Shown here: positions 1 to 7,130 of the stretch, piece by piece
How the letters are laid out: every line of letters begins with the position of its first letter
Position numbering within the stretch: position 1 is the stretch's first letter
NCBI GenBank assembly: GCA_030592425.1
Contig: JAUVJK010000003.1
Location: forward strand, 1 to 30,470
Direction of reading: 5' to 3'
Source of the DNA: Candidatus Moraniibacteriota bacterium
Lineage (GTDB): Bacteria; Patescibacteriota; Minisyncoccia; Moranbacterales; GCA-2747515
Length of the DNA stretch: 30,470 bases
The notes under the pieces: generated by a model
The model's input: the letters and a program-made list of their open reading frames with translations, nothing else
Databases searched by the model: none
Told to the model about the DNA's origin: nothing
Made by a program: the position numbers and the translations under genes

Positions 1-276
1 ACATCAGCTTCTACCAAAGGAGTTAATGAGCTCTTCGAACAAATGAATGACCGACTTGCAATGATACACAGTGAGATTTGTGAACTTCGAGAGCTGGTAG
101 AGGCCGCACGACGACTGAGAGAAGATGCTGAGGATAGAACATTTGCACAACAAGCACAGAGTAATGCACGCAGAGTGCATGATAATGTCCGAAGAAGCAT
201 TGAAAGTATGAACATTCGCCCCCTGCCTCGTGACCGTCATAGCGGACGGCGTATCGACCCGCTCTCCCAAGATTGA
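1..276 (+). CDS. C-terminal part of a small charged helical protein (partial at window edge)
   Basis: The frame is open from the first base of the window and ends at a TGA at 274-276, so the gene probably begins upstream. The first internal ATG is at 43, but it has no Shine-Dalgarno sequence at a useful distance. The visible 91 residues are very rich in Glu, Arg, Gln and Ala, with a stretch around EICELRELVEAARRL that would form a long amphipathic helix or coiled coil, and a basic, Pro-containing tail. There are no Cys residues in the last 60 and no membrane segment. A hairpin terminator follows 40 bases after the stop, so this is the end of a transcription unit. I do not recognise the family. 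Confidence 0.5.
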   Translation, partial: TSASTKGVNELFEQMNDRLAMIHSEICELRELVEAARRLREDAEDRTFAQQAQSNARRVHDNVRRSIESMNIRPLPRDRHSGRRIDPLSQD

Positions 277-316
277 TAACCAAGAGAAAACTCGAGAATT
301 TCACCCATCTAGTCTG

Positions 317-357
317 CCACCATACATTCATAACAATGAAAGTGTTGGTGGTTTTTT
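317..357 (+). terminator. Rho-independent terminator after the first gene
   Basis: CCACCA at 317-322 pairs with TGGTGG at 346-351. The intervening bases extend the stem with one bulge (ACATT/AGTGT, then CAT/ATG), and a run of six T follows directly. Confidence 0.6.
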
Positions 358-379
358 ATTGATGAATAACGATTACACG

Positions 380-409
380 ACACTCCCATGTTTCGAAGTA
401 TAGGAGTGT
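380..409. repeat. Short inverted repeat in the intergenic space
   Basis: ACACTCC at 380-386 is the exact reverse complement of GGAGTGT at 403-409. No T run follows on either strand, so it is not a clear terminator. It sits between the convergent ends of the first gene and the next minus-strand gene. Confidence 0.3.
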
Positions 410-428
410 AGCAATATCAAGATCATTT

Positions 429-668
429 TTAGAAAAAGACTTTTGCAAGTGCGAAGAGTGCGATAGTGATGAAGACAATCTCAAGGGCGAGATTGGAGAA
501 GTTGCGGTCGACCCAGACGCGGTATGCCATCAGTGATGCGCCGATGAGGTTTAGCATGTTATAGAGGATGTCATGTGATATGACAAACTCAAAGGTCAAC
601 AAAAAATAGGCCAATACAATGAGGAATGCACCGATCCACCCAATTATTTTATCCATTTTCGTTACCAT
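429..668 (-). CDS. CBU_0592-like small membrane protein
   Basis: This is a 79-residue integral membrane protein with three predicted hydrophobic segments, at about residues 8-31, 33-52 and 58-78. The core with YFLLTFEF followed by LYNMLNLIGA and a basic turn matches what I know of the CBU_0592 family of small bacterial membrane proteins, whose function is not established. An ATG at 668 or one four codons later (656) could start the protein. Both overlap the end of the upstream DUF1232 gene, by 20 or 8 bases, so the two are almost certainly co-transcribed and translationally coupled. The family call rests on motif memory. Confidence 0.65.
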   Translation of the reverse strand: MVTKMDKIIGWIGAFLIVLAYFLLTFEFVISHDILYNMLNLIGASLMAYRVWVDRNFSNLALEIVFITIALFALAKVFF

Positions 669-924
669 TTTTTTCTTTTAACACTTCTTTCTCTTCGGGC
701 TTAAAAACACTATGGATATTGATCCCATAATACGCAAGTGATGACAAAAGTAGCGCTGTTGCACCTGCTTCATCGAGATTGCCAACGATTGGCAAATTGT
801 CTGGCAAAAATTCAAAGACGCCCCAACCTGGATTCATCAAATAAATTAGCGCAATCACACCAATAACTGCAATCGATGTTTTTTTAAATAATTTCCCTTC
901 CTTTTTTTCTCTCTCCTTTTCCAT
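649..924 (-). CDS. DUF1232 (YkvA-like) membrane protein
   Basis: This 91-residue protein has a basic N-terminus, a hydrophobic segment at about 17-30, and the block LPDNLPIVGNLDEAGA, which matches the DUF1232/YkvA signature (a P-D-x-I-P-x-x-G-x-x-D-D pattern) followed by a second hydrophobic stretch. The family's biochemical role is unknown. The C-terminus is highly charged and Glu-rich. It heads a two-gene unit with the CBU_0592-like gene, which overlaps its stop codon. Upstream on the minus strand a TATAAT hexamer lies at 991-996, which would give a leader of about 65 bases. No strong Shine-Dalgarno sequence is seen. Confidence 0.7.
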   Translation of the reverse strand: MEKEREKKEGKLFKKTSIAVIGVIALIYLMNPGWGVFEFLPDNLPIVGNLDEAGATALLLSSLAYYGINIHSVFKPEEKEVLKEKNGNENG

Positions 925-1070
925 ATGATCACAATATTATATTTTGTAATTCTCTTTCTTTGATCTTAATACTGTAAAATTTAACATTTTATTATACATC
1001 AGAAAGCACTGACGATGTCATTATTATCCACAGATAAACTGTCACAATAACACTTCTTCATTGACCGTTT

Positions 1071-1451
1071 TTATCTTCTCTTCCACAGTACAAATCCAAA
1101 AACGATCAATATCATGACATAACCAATCTGTCCTTCCCAACTTTCAATGATCGATCGGAATGGCAAAAGAAGTTTCATGATAATAAAATCAAAAAGAAAA
1201 AGAACGATTACGACACCAGCAAAGTATTGCACTCTTTCTTTCATGTCATTTGGTACATCATCACTTTTTGTCACCAAGTAGGCAGCAATACCCATAACAA
1301 TCGGCAAGATCGTGATTGCAACACGTGCTGCAATACTTGTCCCACCAAGCCCAAAGATCCCAAGTGCCATTGTAACAACGAGAGGCGTTAAATATGCAAA
1401 TACACCGATCAAAGCTGCTCCCTTGATCATTTTTTTTAGATCAATTTTCAT
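1071..1451 (-). CDS. Four-helix membrane protein of unknown function
   Basis: The 126-residue product is almost entirely hydrophobic, with four predicted membrane segments at about 9-32, 40-61, 74-97 and 107-124. A short charged loop around KSDDVPNDMKERVQ lies between helices 2 and 3, and the C-terminus is basic (WKRR). I see no catalytic or binding motif and do not recognise the family. The ATG at 1451 lies 6 bases after a TACAAT hexamer with a preceding TG, and there is no Shine-Dalgarno sequence, which suggests a leaderless transcript. It is transcribed apart from the DUF1232 pair, with 146 bases between. Confidence 0.65.
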   Translation of the reverse strand: MKIDLKKMIKGAALIGVFAYLTPLVVTMALGIFGLGGTSIAARVAITILPIVMGIAAYLVTKSDDVPNDMKERVQYFAGVVIVLFLFDFIIMKLLLPFRSIIESWEGQIGYVMILIVFGFVLWKRR

Positions 1452-1457
1452 AAATGT

Positions 1458-1463
1458 ATTGTA
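1458..1463 (-). promoter_or_regulatory. Extended -10 element giving a leaderless start
   Basis: On the minus strand the sequence reads TGTTACAAT, then six bases, then the ATG of the membrane protein. The expected transcription start falls on or next to the start codon. No good -35 hexamer is visible. Confidence 0.4.
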
Positions 1464-1543
1464 ACACTATTTTTTAGTATCATCACTTCTCACTTTTTTT
1501 AATTCTCATTGATTAAGTTATTGCACATACAACATAATTATTC

Positions 1544-2311
1544 TCATAATTCATCAACATCTAAAACATCGAATGCTTTCTTACGATAAGCACAAAAATC
1601 ACATTCTAGGTCAGCAGATGGACTCATACTGCGATCAAGACAATCTTTGATGTCTTCCAATATTTGATCGACCCAACTCGTATCCCCTGTATAAGGAACA
1701 ACCTTTATATCAAACTCCAATTTTCCATCAAATGCCACTGCATCCTTCTGGCCTTTACAATAAACAAAATATCCTGTATCGGATACCTGCAATCCATTAT
1801 TGCGCAAAAGCCACTGATACGTTTCCATTTGTTTTTTGTAACCAATCTTCCACCGCGCACCAGAATTGCCATCATCCTCTTGCGATGACGCTTTGTAATC
1901 AATAACCAAGACATTACCATCTTCATCACTCCAAAGATCGTCAACTGTTCCAGTGATGACCAAATTCGTCTGCGGATGATAATATTCTATTTCTCGATGA
2001 TCTTCTTGCCATCCATTTAATTTTACATGATCAAAGGGTGCAAGTCCCGATAGCCCATAAGATTCCATCAATGGTTGTTCCGTCTCAGCAGTACGCTGAA
2101 TATTAAATTCTTTCCGCAATAAAAGATCGACTGTTGCATTAAGGTCTGTTTGGAATCCTAGTGGCCGTCCAACGCCAAAACGACGATCAAGATAAAAACA
2201 ACGTGGACAATCAAGGAATTCCCAGATTTTTGATCGTGACAAAGTATATGATCCATACGATGATGGATCATAGATATTGTGAAGACGTTTCGCCTTATAA
2301 TGCTGCGACAT
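1544..2311 (-). CDS. PD-(D/E)XK superfamily nuclease (RecB/Cas4-like)
   Basis: This is a 255-residue stand-alone nuclease of the RecB/AddB C-terminal type. The catalytic signature is visible as GTVDD at 121-125, then VIDYKA at 136-141 (D138, K140), followed by a QMETYQWLL helix equivalent to the family's Q-x-x-x-Y motif. Two Cys residues near the N-terminus (C35, C38, in DCPRCFY) and two near the C-terminus (C237, C240, in ECDFC) bracket the nuclease fold. In Cas4 and AddB such flanking cysteines hold an iron-sulfur cluster, although those proteins use a one-plus-three arrangement rather than two-plus-two. No cas genes, repeats or helicase are nearby, so a role in general DNA repair or recombination is more likely than CRISPR adaptation. 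Confidence 0.8.
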   Translation of the reverse strand: MSQHYKAKRLHNIYDPSSYGSYTLSRSKIWEFLDCPRCFYLDRRFGVGRPLGFQTDLNATVDLLLRKEFNIQRTAETEQPLMESYGLSGLAPFDHVKLNGWQEDHREIEYYHPQTNLVITGTVDDLWSDEDGNVLVIDYKASSQEDDGNSGARWKIGYKKQMETYQWLLRNNGLQVSDTGYFVYCKGQKDAVAFDGKLEFDIKVVPYTGDTSWVDQILEDIKDCLDRSMSPSADLECDFCAYRKKAFDVLDVDEL

Positions 2312-2327
2312 AAATTCTTTCTCTTAT

Positions 2328-2357
2328 TTGACTTACTTTTCCTTCTATGGCTATCAT
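2328..2357 (+). promoter_or_regulatory. Sigma-70-type promoter for the 2418 gene
   Basis: TTGACT at 2328-2333, an 18-base spacer and TATCAT at 2352-2357 form a good promoter. The leader of roughly 55 bases contains an imperfect hairpin (2360-2367 with 2379-2386). Confidence 0.5.
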
Positions 2358-2417
2358 ACAGTACTTCTTTCACAACTTGAAGTATTTATTATTCTCACGC
2401 ACAATAGGAGAAATACT

Positions 2418-2783
2418 ATGTCTACAAATGAAGAAACTGGGGTATTACAAACATCCAAAGAAGGTCAACGACTAGCTCATTGGGCTGTCGACAGAGACTA
2501 TCTTTGCGGAGATCCAGATTACTTTCTTGGAAAATATGTTGAAATTGAAAAAGAAGAAAAATGGACAGTTCGTTATAAAATTGACCTTGAAAATGTATGG
2601 CACGGAATATTCGTTGCTTACCTAGCAGACATGAATAATCTGCCTCTCGATGAATTCATTTTGCCGTCAGATGCAACTTTCCAATGTGATCTTTGCTTTC
2701 CACAAACACATCACCGTATATCGATCCTGAATTGTATCCGTGACGGTGACCTTATTCGGACAAACATCGTACTTCCGAAATGA
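2418..2783 (+). CDS. Small soluble protein of unknown function
   Basis: I chose the ATG at 2418 because AGGAG lies 8 bases upstream; the frame stays open further back, but that extension overlaps the promoter. The 121-residue product is acidic and lacks membrane segments. It contains WAVDRDYLCGDPDYF near residue 22 and a CxxC pair (FQCDLCFP) near residue 90, which could bind zinc. I do not recognise the family. The gene is a self-contained unit with its own promoter, Shine-Dalgarno sequence and terminator, facing opposite to both neighbours. Confidence 0.6.
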   Translation: MSTNEETGVLQTSKEGQRLAHWAVDRDYLCGDPDYFLGKYVEIEKEEKWTVRYKIDLENVWHGIFVAYLADMNNLPLDEFILPSDATFQCDLCFPQTHHRISILNCIRDGDLIRTNIVLPK

Positions 2784-2795
2784 TCCAAACCTATA

Positions 2796-2826
2796 CTGCC
2801 GGCACAAAAGTGCTAGCAGTTTTTTC
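2796..2826 (+). terminator. Terminator of the 2418 gene
   Basis: A ten-pair stem with one mismatch and one wobble (2796-2805 with 2811-2820 around an AAAA-type loop) is followed by a run of six T that starts inside the last base of the stem. Confidence 0.75.
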
Positions 2827-2829
2827 TAA

Positions 2830-2852
2830 TAAAAATGCACTTTCATAGGTGC
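2830..2852 (-). terminator. Terminator of the 2879 gene (minus strand)
   Basis: GCACTT at 2837-2842 pairs with AGGTGC at 2847-2852 around a four-base loop, with one wobble. The five A at 2831-2835 give a T run on the minus strand. It lies back to back with the plus-strand terminator of the facing gene. Confidence 0.5.
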
Positions 2853-2878
2853 GATCATTATTTGTAAATGTATTTCCA

Positions 2879-3112
2879 TTAATGATCCAAAGATCGTTGC
2901 ACGTCGCCCCAATGCATCACGAGATCAGCGCGTAATTGTTCACTATCCTCATCAGGACCCATTTCACCCCGAGATTCTTTTTCTTGTAATAATTCATCAA
3001 TAAGTGCGTCATACTCCACCTGCGATGTAATACCCTCCTCATGCGCACGACGTAATACCTCATCAAAAAGTGTCTGCTGTGAAATATTATTTGAATTTGG
3101 TGTGTATGTCAT
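2879..3112 (-). CDS. Small acidic protein of unknown function
   Basis: The ATG at 3112 is preferred over an in-frame TTG eight codons upstream (3136), although neither has a well-spaced Shine-Dalgarno sequence. The 77-residue product is acidic and probably helical, with repeated Glu/Asp-rich segments (FDEVLRRAHEEG, YDALIDELLQEKESRG) and a C-terminal HWGDVQRSLDH. There are no Cys residues and no membrane segments. It sits 77 bases downstream of the eight-cysteine protein gene on the same strand and could share its transcript. I do not recognise a family. Confidence 0.5.
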   Translation of the reverse strand: MTYTPNSNNISQQTLFDEVLRRAHEEGITSQVEYDALIDELLQEKESRGEMGPDEDSEQLRADLVMHWGDVQRSLDH

Positions 3113-3189
3113 ATGTATTTTCTTATAGATCTCCAATATTTTTATTATCCATTATATATCCTAAAAAGACTTTTCCACAAGGAATTGTA

Positions 3190-3813
3190 CTAAAACTTGC
3201 GACACGTTGCATTCTTCAATAATTCTTCGCTACAGTGCGACCCAGGACATGCACTATTATCACCAACATTCTCAGCATTGCACACCATACATCCATCAAA
3301 CCATTCTTCACATTCTTTATCTACTAGCGGCGATGACTGCGGTAATTCTCTTGTAAGACTCTTTTTTTGCACAAGACAGTCAAGGAATAGTCTTGTTTCT
3401 TCCCATCCACACTGCCCATCACTCTGCACATCACATTTCGCCTTTTCATAGCACACACGCTCCGGTCTTGCTATACAGATCGACGTATCTATCAATGGAG
3501 CCTCTTCATCCATACAATATTCATTGTTACAGCCACGCATAACGCACGTTCGTGGATAAAGAGCATCTGAGTCATCTCCGTCTTTTTTTACATCACGAGG
3601 TGATTCGACAAAAATACGCCCACCAATTGTCTGACAATTTCGCGGATATAATAATGACGTCACACCACCCGCAGCCTCACAATCTTCAAATGTCATACTC
3701 TCTTTAACATCTATAAATGAAGTACTAATTGACTGCAACAAATACGACCCGACTGTCACAGCTATTAGTATAAGAACCCCAAAATAGATAATTGTTTTTT
3801 GTAAAGTTGACAT
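3190..3813 (-). CDS. Membrane-anchored exported protein with an eight-cysteine-cluster domain
   Basis: An N-terminal hydrophobic helix (about 7-29) would anchor the 207-residue protein, with the rest outside the cytoplasm. Three Cys modules follow. The first spans C45-C60 (DCEAAGG ... YPRNC). The second contains exactly eight cysteines (C90, C95, C100, C113, C121, C127, C135, C146) with the CxxxxCxxxxC opening and the GQCGWEET block that I associate with the eight-cysteine-cluster family. The third holds six cysteines (C168-C204) around WFDGCMVC. These are probably disulfide-bonded. The function is unknown, but such proteins are common in Patescibacteria. The thioredoxin-CcdA fusion at 8195-9439 is a candidate supplier of oxidising or isomerising power, which is inference. 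A decayed relative lies just upstream at 3960-4177. Confidence 0.75.
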   Translation of the reverse strand: MSTLQKTIIYFGVLILIAVTVGSYLLQSISTSFIDVKESMTFEDCEAAGGVTSLLYPRNCQTIGGRIFVESPRDVKKDGDDSDALYPRTCVMRGCNNEYCMDEEAPLIDTSICIARPERVCYEKAKCDVQSDGQCGWEETRLFLDCLVQKKSLTRELPQSSPLVDKECEEWFDGCMVCNAENVGDNSACPGSHCSEELLKNATCRKF

Positions 3814-3959
3814 TTTTATTTTTTGTAGATTAATAACTGTAATTCATTCCTGTTTATATTGTTTCAGAGAAAGATTCTCTCCCCAATTTCCCTTCAAATT
3901 AATATTTGTATAACTGTACATCTTATGGCCCTAATACAGTTTCAACATTATCATTCTCA

Positions 3960-4177
3960 CTATCTATACATACCTTTTCGATATATGATAAAAATTCTAA
4001 TGACACAAACCTCGCCATTACAATCTGTGATCACACAACCATAAAACCCACATTCATTCGGTATTTGTATTGACTGCGTCTCAGGCGGATACGCCTCTGG
4101 CACGATGATTTCCTCAACAAAACAAATATGAAAACAAATCCTGCGATCAGATATTTTTGCCTTCCTTAGTTTTTCAT
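3960..4177 (-). pseudogene. Decayed eight-cysteine-cluster protein
   Basis: Reading the minus strand from an ATG at 4177 gives a stop at the fourth codon. The same frame then continues into a hydrophobic anchor (KYLIAGFVFIFVLL). After a shift of frame it reads EEIIVPEAYPPETQ and then ECGFYGCVITDCNGEVCVI. The CxxxxCxxxxC spacing in the last piece matches C90-C95-C100 of the neighbouring intact gene. The reading ends at a stop at 3960-3962 before the other cysteines. A nonsense codon, a frame break and a missing C-terminal part together argue for a pseudogene, probably of a duplicated neighbour. The rest of the 500-base gap holds only the promoter of the GNAT operon. Confidence 0.55.
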
Positions 4178-4238
4178 ATTTATCGTTTTGCTATCTTCAT
4201 TATTGCGTATTTTTACCACAAGAGCAATCGCACTCTAT

Positions 4239-4266
4239 TTGACATTTTCTCTCACAGAGTTATGAT
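4239..4266 (+). promoter_or_regulatory. Consensus sigma-70-type promoter of the GNAT operon
   Basis: A perfect TTGACA at 4239-4244, a 16-base spacer and TATGAT at 4261-4266. The predicted leader is about 37 bases and carries the AAGGAG ribosome binding site at 4297-4302. Confidence 0.7.
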
Positions 4267-4309
4267 TGGTTCGCAGTTATTTTTTCAACAAAACATAAGG
4301 AGTACACTC

Positions 4310-4750
4310 ATGAATCATATCGGTATTGGCGAAAATATTGCCGTAGAAGCAGATCTTACCCAACTGAGCATTCTTCTTCAAAGACTCACCAACGACCCTC
4401 AAAAGACACTTTCAAGAAAAGGCCTCCAAAGAGTCCTGAGAAATAGCTCTTTGATCACTGCTTTTGATGAACAGTCTGGTCTCATAGTTGGTATGGTAAC
4501 ACTTATCCCATCAATTCAGCCAAACGGATGTTTTGGTAATATTGAGGATGTGTGTATCCTTGAAGATTATGAAGGACACGGTCTTTTTTCAAAAATGCTC
4601 AAACTCACATGCGACATTGCACGACGCGAAGGCATAACTAAACTCCGCCTCACAAGCAATAGTTCGCGGGAACGGGCACGCGCGATCTATGAACAACTTG
4701 GATTCACCTACCACGGTGAAACTGGTAAATTCACAATGATCATTTCATGA
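4310..4750 (+). CDS. GNAT-family N-acetyltransferase
   Basis: The ATG at 4310 is chosen because AAGGAG lies 7 bases upstream and the promoter at 4239-4266 would exclude the longer open frame. The 146-residue protein has the GNAT layout. A beta strand (GNIEDVCILEDY) leads into EGHGLFSKML, the acetyl-CoA pyrophosphate loop with a relaxed R/Q-x-x-G-x-G pattern. Next come a helix, the strand TKLRLTSN, and the C-terminal RAIYEQLGF block typical of the family. It would transfer an acetyl group from acetyl-CoA to an amine, but the substrate cannot be told. It is the first gene of a two-gene operon with the short gene at 4781. Confidence 0.8.
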   Translation: MNHIGIGENIAVEADLTQLSILLQRLTNDPQKTLSRKGLQRVLRNSSLITAFDEQSGLIVGMVTLIPSIQPNGCFGNIEDVCILEDYEGHGLFSKMLKLTCDIARREGITKLRLTSNSSRERARAIYEQLGFTYHGETGKFTMIIS

Positions 4751-4780
4751 TCTGTCACCGCACATTGCAGGAGATCCACA

Positions 4781-5011
4781 GTGAAACTAAGAATGCTAAA
4801 AGGTAATAAAAAAGATGGTTTCGTCAATTCTGAAATCGAAGAACAATGCCTCAAAAATTCATCTCGACGTTCAAGGCAAGCTGGACTTGATTCGGGATTT
4901 GAATCAATGCTCAATATGCCAGCTCAAACGCCAGATCAAATAGCATTTCGAGAGTCCCTTCAAAAAGCAATAGAACAGATGCAAGAAGAAGCACTTCTTG
5001 ACCTCAGGTGA
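4781..5011 (+). CDS. Short helical protein in the GNAT operon
   Basis: The start is a GTG at 4781 with AGGAG at 4769-4773, correctly spaced. The next ATG, four codons on, lacks such a site. The 76-residue product has a basic N-terminal half (LKNSSRRSRQ) and an acidic helical C-terminal half (RESLQKAIEQMQEEALLDL). It has one Cys and no membrane segment. It begins 30 bases after the acetyltransferase stop and ends just before a strong terminator, so the pair forms one unit. I do not recognise the family. A role as partner or substrate of the acetyltransferase is possible but unsupported. Confidence 0.55.
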   Translation: MKLRMLKGNKKDGFVNSEIEEQCLKNSSRRSRQAGLDSGFESMLNMPAQTPDQIAFRESLQKAIEQMQEEALLDLR

Positions 5012-5034
5012 ATCCTACCCTATTTAAAGATTCC

Positions 5035-5076
5035 AACCAACGCACAGAGTAAATTCTGCCCGTTGGTTTTTTATTT
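5035..5076 (+). terminator. Terminator of the GNAT operon
   Basis: AACCAACG at 5035-5042 pairs perfectly with CGTTGGTT at 5061-5068. An inner CAGA/TCTG pairing extends the structure, and T-rich sequence follows. Confidence 0.8.
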
Positions 5077-5136
5077 TGTTCAGATAAAATAGAGACCTCT
5101 AATCATCTCATTGAGAACGAAATCCTATTACTAGAT

Positions 5137-5598
5137 TTACCACAACCACTGCGGTGTTTTTTTCATATAATCTTCATAATCAACACCGAATTTCTTTCGA
5201 AGAATTTTTTCCTCTGGAATGATCTGCGACCATGTGATGATCCACACAAATAATGGCAAGAGAAAAAGAGGTGACAAACTACCGAGATAAAAAGTCCACC
5301 CAGTCAACATCACAAGCAATCCCACATACATTGGATTCCTCGTATAACGGTACAATCCTTTTGTGACAAACTGCTCTGTATTATGTGGCGTCAATGGATT
5401 TACTGTCGTTTTGTGCATGAAAAACAATGTGATCGACCACAGATCAAAAAGAATTGCCAAACCAATGAGACCTATACCGATCACACGCAAAATATCGCTA
5501 TCAAATTTCACAAGAGGAACAAAATAACTCACACCAAACATCATAAACCCAAAGAGAAGCATATAAACTGGTGGCGGAATTTTTGTTTGTAAACGCAT
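5137..5598 (-). CDS. Isoprenylcysteine carboxyl methyltransferase-like membrane methyltransferase
   Basis: This 153-residue integral membrane protein has four or more hydrophobic segments and the C-terminal signature of the ICMT/PEMT group. The block LYRYTRNPMYVG contains the RHPxY-like motif that contacts S-adenosylmethionine. It is followed by a hydrophobic hairpin, then PEEKILRKKFGVDYEDYMKKTP with the conserved Glu and Tyr residues. Bacterial members methylate small molecules, lipids or prenyl groups. Bacteria lack prenylated CaaX proteins, so the eukaryotic substrate does not apply, and the true substrate cannot be inferred. It follows the TfoX-C gene by 9 bases, probably in one transcript. 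Confidence 0.8.
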   Translation of the reverse strand: MRLQTKIPPPVYMLLFGFMMFGVSYFVPLVKFDSDILRVIGIGLIGLAILFDLWSITLFFMHKTTVNPLTPHNTEQFVTKGLYRYTRNPMYVGLLVMLTGWTFYLGSLSPLFLLPLFVWIITWSQIIPEEKILRKKFGVDYEDYMKKTPQWLW

Positions 5599-5607
5599 TA
5601 GTGAATA

Positions 5608-5823
5608 TTATTTCTCATTAACAGCATTTTTCACAGCAGGATCACGCCAATCTTTGTTCATAAGAGCACCTGTCAGTGCATAACGCATATTCTCGTCTGG
5701 CTCGTAACCGAGTAGCTTTAAACGCTTCATCACATCATCAACGCCTACTTTCTTGAGGTCCTCAAGAGTGTGTATTTCTGCATCCACTAACCACTTTTCA
5801 CTTTTTGATCCTATATGACGCAT
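5608..5823 (-). CDS. TfoX C-terminal domain protein
   Basis: The 71-residue protein matches the C-terminal domain of TfoX/Sxy, a helix-hairpin-helix-like fold. It opens with RHIGSKSEKWLVDAEIHTLEDLKKVG and ends with YALTGALMNKDWRDP, both hallmark blocks. Full-length Sxy proteins, which activate competence genes in Gammaproteobacteria, carry an extra N-terminal domain that is absent here. Stand-alone C-terminal domains are common and their role is unclear. It starts 25 bases downstream of the rarA stop and is followed closely by the methyltransferase gene, suggesting a rarA - TfoX-C - methyltransferase transcript. Confidence 0.8.
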   Translation of the reverse strand: MRHIGSKSEKWLVDAEIHTLEDLKKVGVDDVMKRLKLLGYEPDENMRYALTGALMNKDWRDPAVKNAVNEK

Positions 5824-5848
5824 AATTTGTTATTTATCATTAAATATT

Positions 5849-7099
5849 TTACAAATATTTCTTTCCTTTTAGCTTTTCTGGCATAAATTCTTGTTCTTCA
5901 TTTTCTTCCTCACCAGCTTTTGGCGTATATTTATAATCTTTACCATAATCAAGTTCTTTCATGAGCTTTGTTGGTGCGTTTCTCAAATGTAGTGGCACAG
6001 GTAGATTTCCCAAATCTCTAACGTCTTGTTGTGCATGTGTGTATCCATCATAGACTGCAATACTTTTTTTACTTTTCGCCATATACACGACAGCCTGCGC
6101 GAGATTGACACCACATTCTGGCATCCCGATAAAGCGACAAGCATCGTATGCCGCCGTTGCTTGTGGCAGTGCAAAAGAGTTTGCGATTCCGATATCTTCA
6201 CTGGCAAAACGAACAACACGTCGCGCAACATACAGCGGATCTTCTCCACCTTCAAGAATACGAGTGAGATAATAGAGGGAAGCATCTGCGTCAGAACCAC
6301 GCATCGATTTGTGCAGCGCTGAGATCAGATTATAATGTTCCTCGCCAGCACGATCATAGAGAAGATTTGATCTTTGTAGTGCCTGCTCAATATGTTCCTT
6401 TGAGATTTTTCTTTTTTCGTGGCTTCCCACGTCGCTCGCAAGCGACGTGGTAAGTTGCACAGCAACTTCCAGAGCATTAAGCGCAGTCCGTGCATCACCA
6501 TTGGCCATCGCACTAAGATATTTTTTGGCTTCTTTATTGATCACGATTTTTTGTCCACCAAAGCCCTTTTCTTTATCTTTGAGCGCAGCGTCAATAACCT
6601 GTGCAATATCCTCCTCACTGAGAGATTCCAAAACAAAAGTACGACAACGAGAAAGGAGAGCACTATTCACTTCAAAACTCGGATTTTCTGTAGTCGCACC
6701 AATAAGTGTGATCGTCCCATCTTCGACACAGGGCAAAAAAGCATCCTGTTGCGCCTTATTGAATCGATGCACCTCATCAATAAAAAGGATCGTCTTGGTG
6801 CCAAGTCGCGCATAACCTTCCGCTTCTTCTACTGCAGCACGGATATCTTTCACGCCCGCGTTGATCGCTGAGAGCTGAACAAAATGTGCGTCCGTCTCAT
6901 TGGCAATGATGCGTGCAAGTGTCGTCTTCCCTGTCCCTGGTGGTCCCCAGAGGATCATCGACGGAATCTGATCTTTTGCAATCAAATCCTCTAGAATTTT
7001 CTTCTGATTTTTTTCTTTGCCAACAAGATGTTTCTGCCCCACAAACTCAGACAATGTCTGCGGTCGCATTCGATCAGCAAGTGGCTGTGTTTTATTCAT
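5849..7099 (-). CDS. rarA: Replication-associated recombination protein A (RarA/MgsA AAA+ ATPase)
   Basis: The protein is a clamp-loader-like AAA+ ATPase acting at stalled forks. Visible motifs are Walker A GPPGTGKTT, Walker B ILFIDEVHRF, the sensor-1 block IGATTENPSF, and SALLSRC with the arginine finger. The C-terminal MgsA region is also intact (HYNLISALHKSMRGSDADA, EGGEDPLYVARR, SEDIG). The length of about 416 residues is normal. An ATG at 7117 would add six residues; neither start has a Shine-Dalgarno sequence. The segment TTSLASDVGSHEKRK, between the conserved ALEVAVQL and ISKEHIEQAL, is encoded by a palindromic sequence and looks like an in-frame insertion. The upstream operon ends in a terminator only about 14 bases before the longer start, so the rarA promoter must overlap that terminator. 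Confidence 0.93.
   Translation of the reverse strand: MNKTQPLADRMRPQTLSEFVGQKHLVGKEKNQKKILEDLIAKDQIPSMILWGPPGTGKTTLARIIANETDAHFVQLSAINAGVKDIRAAVEEAEGYARLGTKTILFIDEVHRFNKAQQDAFLPCVEDGTITLIGATTENPSFEVNSALLSRCRTFVLESLSEEDIAQVIDAALKDKEKGFGGQKIVINKEAKKYLSAMANGDARTALNALEVAVQLTTSLASDVGSHEKRKISKEHIEQALQRSNLLYDRAGEEHYNLISALHKSMRGSDADASLYYLTRILEGGEDPLYVARRVVRFASEDIGIANSFALPQATAAYDACRFIGMPECGVNLAQAVVYMAKSKKSIAVYDGYTHAQQDVRDLGNLPVPLHLRNAPTKLMKELDYGKDYKYTPKAGEEENEEQEFMPEKLKGKKYL
6418..6468. repeat. Palindromic cluster inside the rarA coding sequence
   Basis: CCACGTCGCT at 6427-6436 is the exact reverse complement of AGCGACGTGG at 6441-6450, with a four-base loop. CGTGG at 6418-6422 can compete for CCACG at 6427-6431. 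Immediately beside it, AAGTTGC at 6452-6458 and GCAACTT at 6462-6468 form a second perfect hairpin with a three-base loop. Stems this long and GC-rich are unusual within a coding region of this genome. Confidence 0.7.
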
Positions 7100-7130
7100 A
7101 TAATTATTATTACACATTTCTTAAATAAAA

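Noticed and set aside
1544..2311. PD-(D/E)XK nuclease with flanking cysteines as a Cas4 and sign of a CRISPR system
   Set aside because: No repeat array or other cas gene is present in the window, and the cysteine arrangement is two plus two rather than one plus three.
3859..4044. Plus-strand open frame of 61 codons between the eight-cysteine gene and the GNAT operon
   Set aside because: No ribosome binding site or promoter; the opposite strand carries a recognisable pseudogene over part of it.
4157..4309. N-terminal extension of the GNAT protein by 51 codons
   Set aside because: A consensus promoter lies inside it and a well-spaced AAGGAG precedes the ATG at 4310, so the extension is unlikely to be translated.
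6419..6871. Long plus-strand open frames opposite rarA
   Set aside because: They are antisense to conserved RarA motifs and lack start signals.
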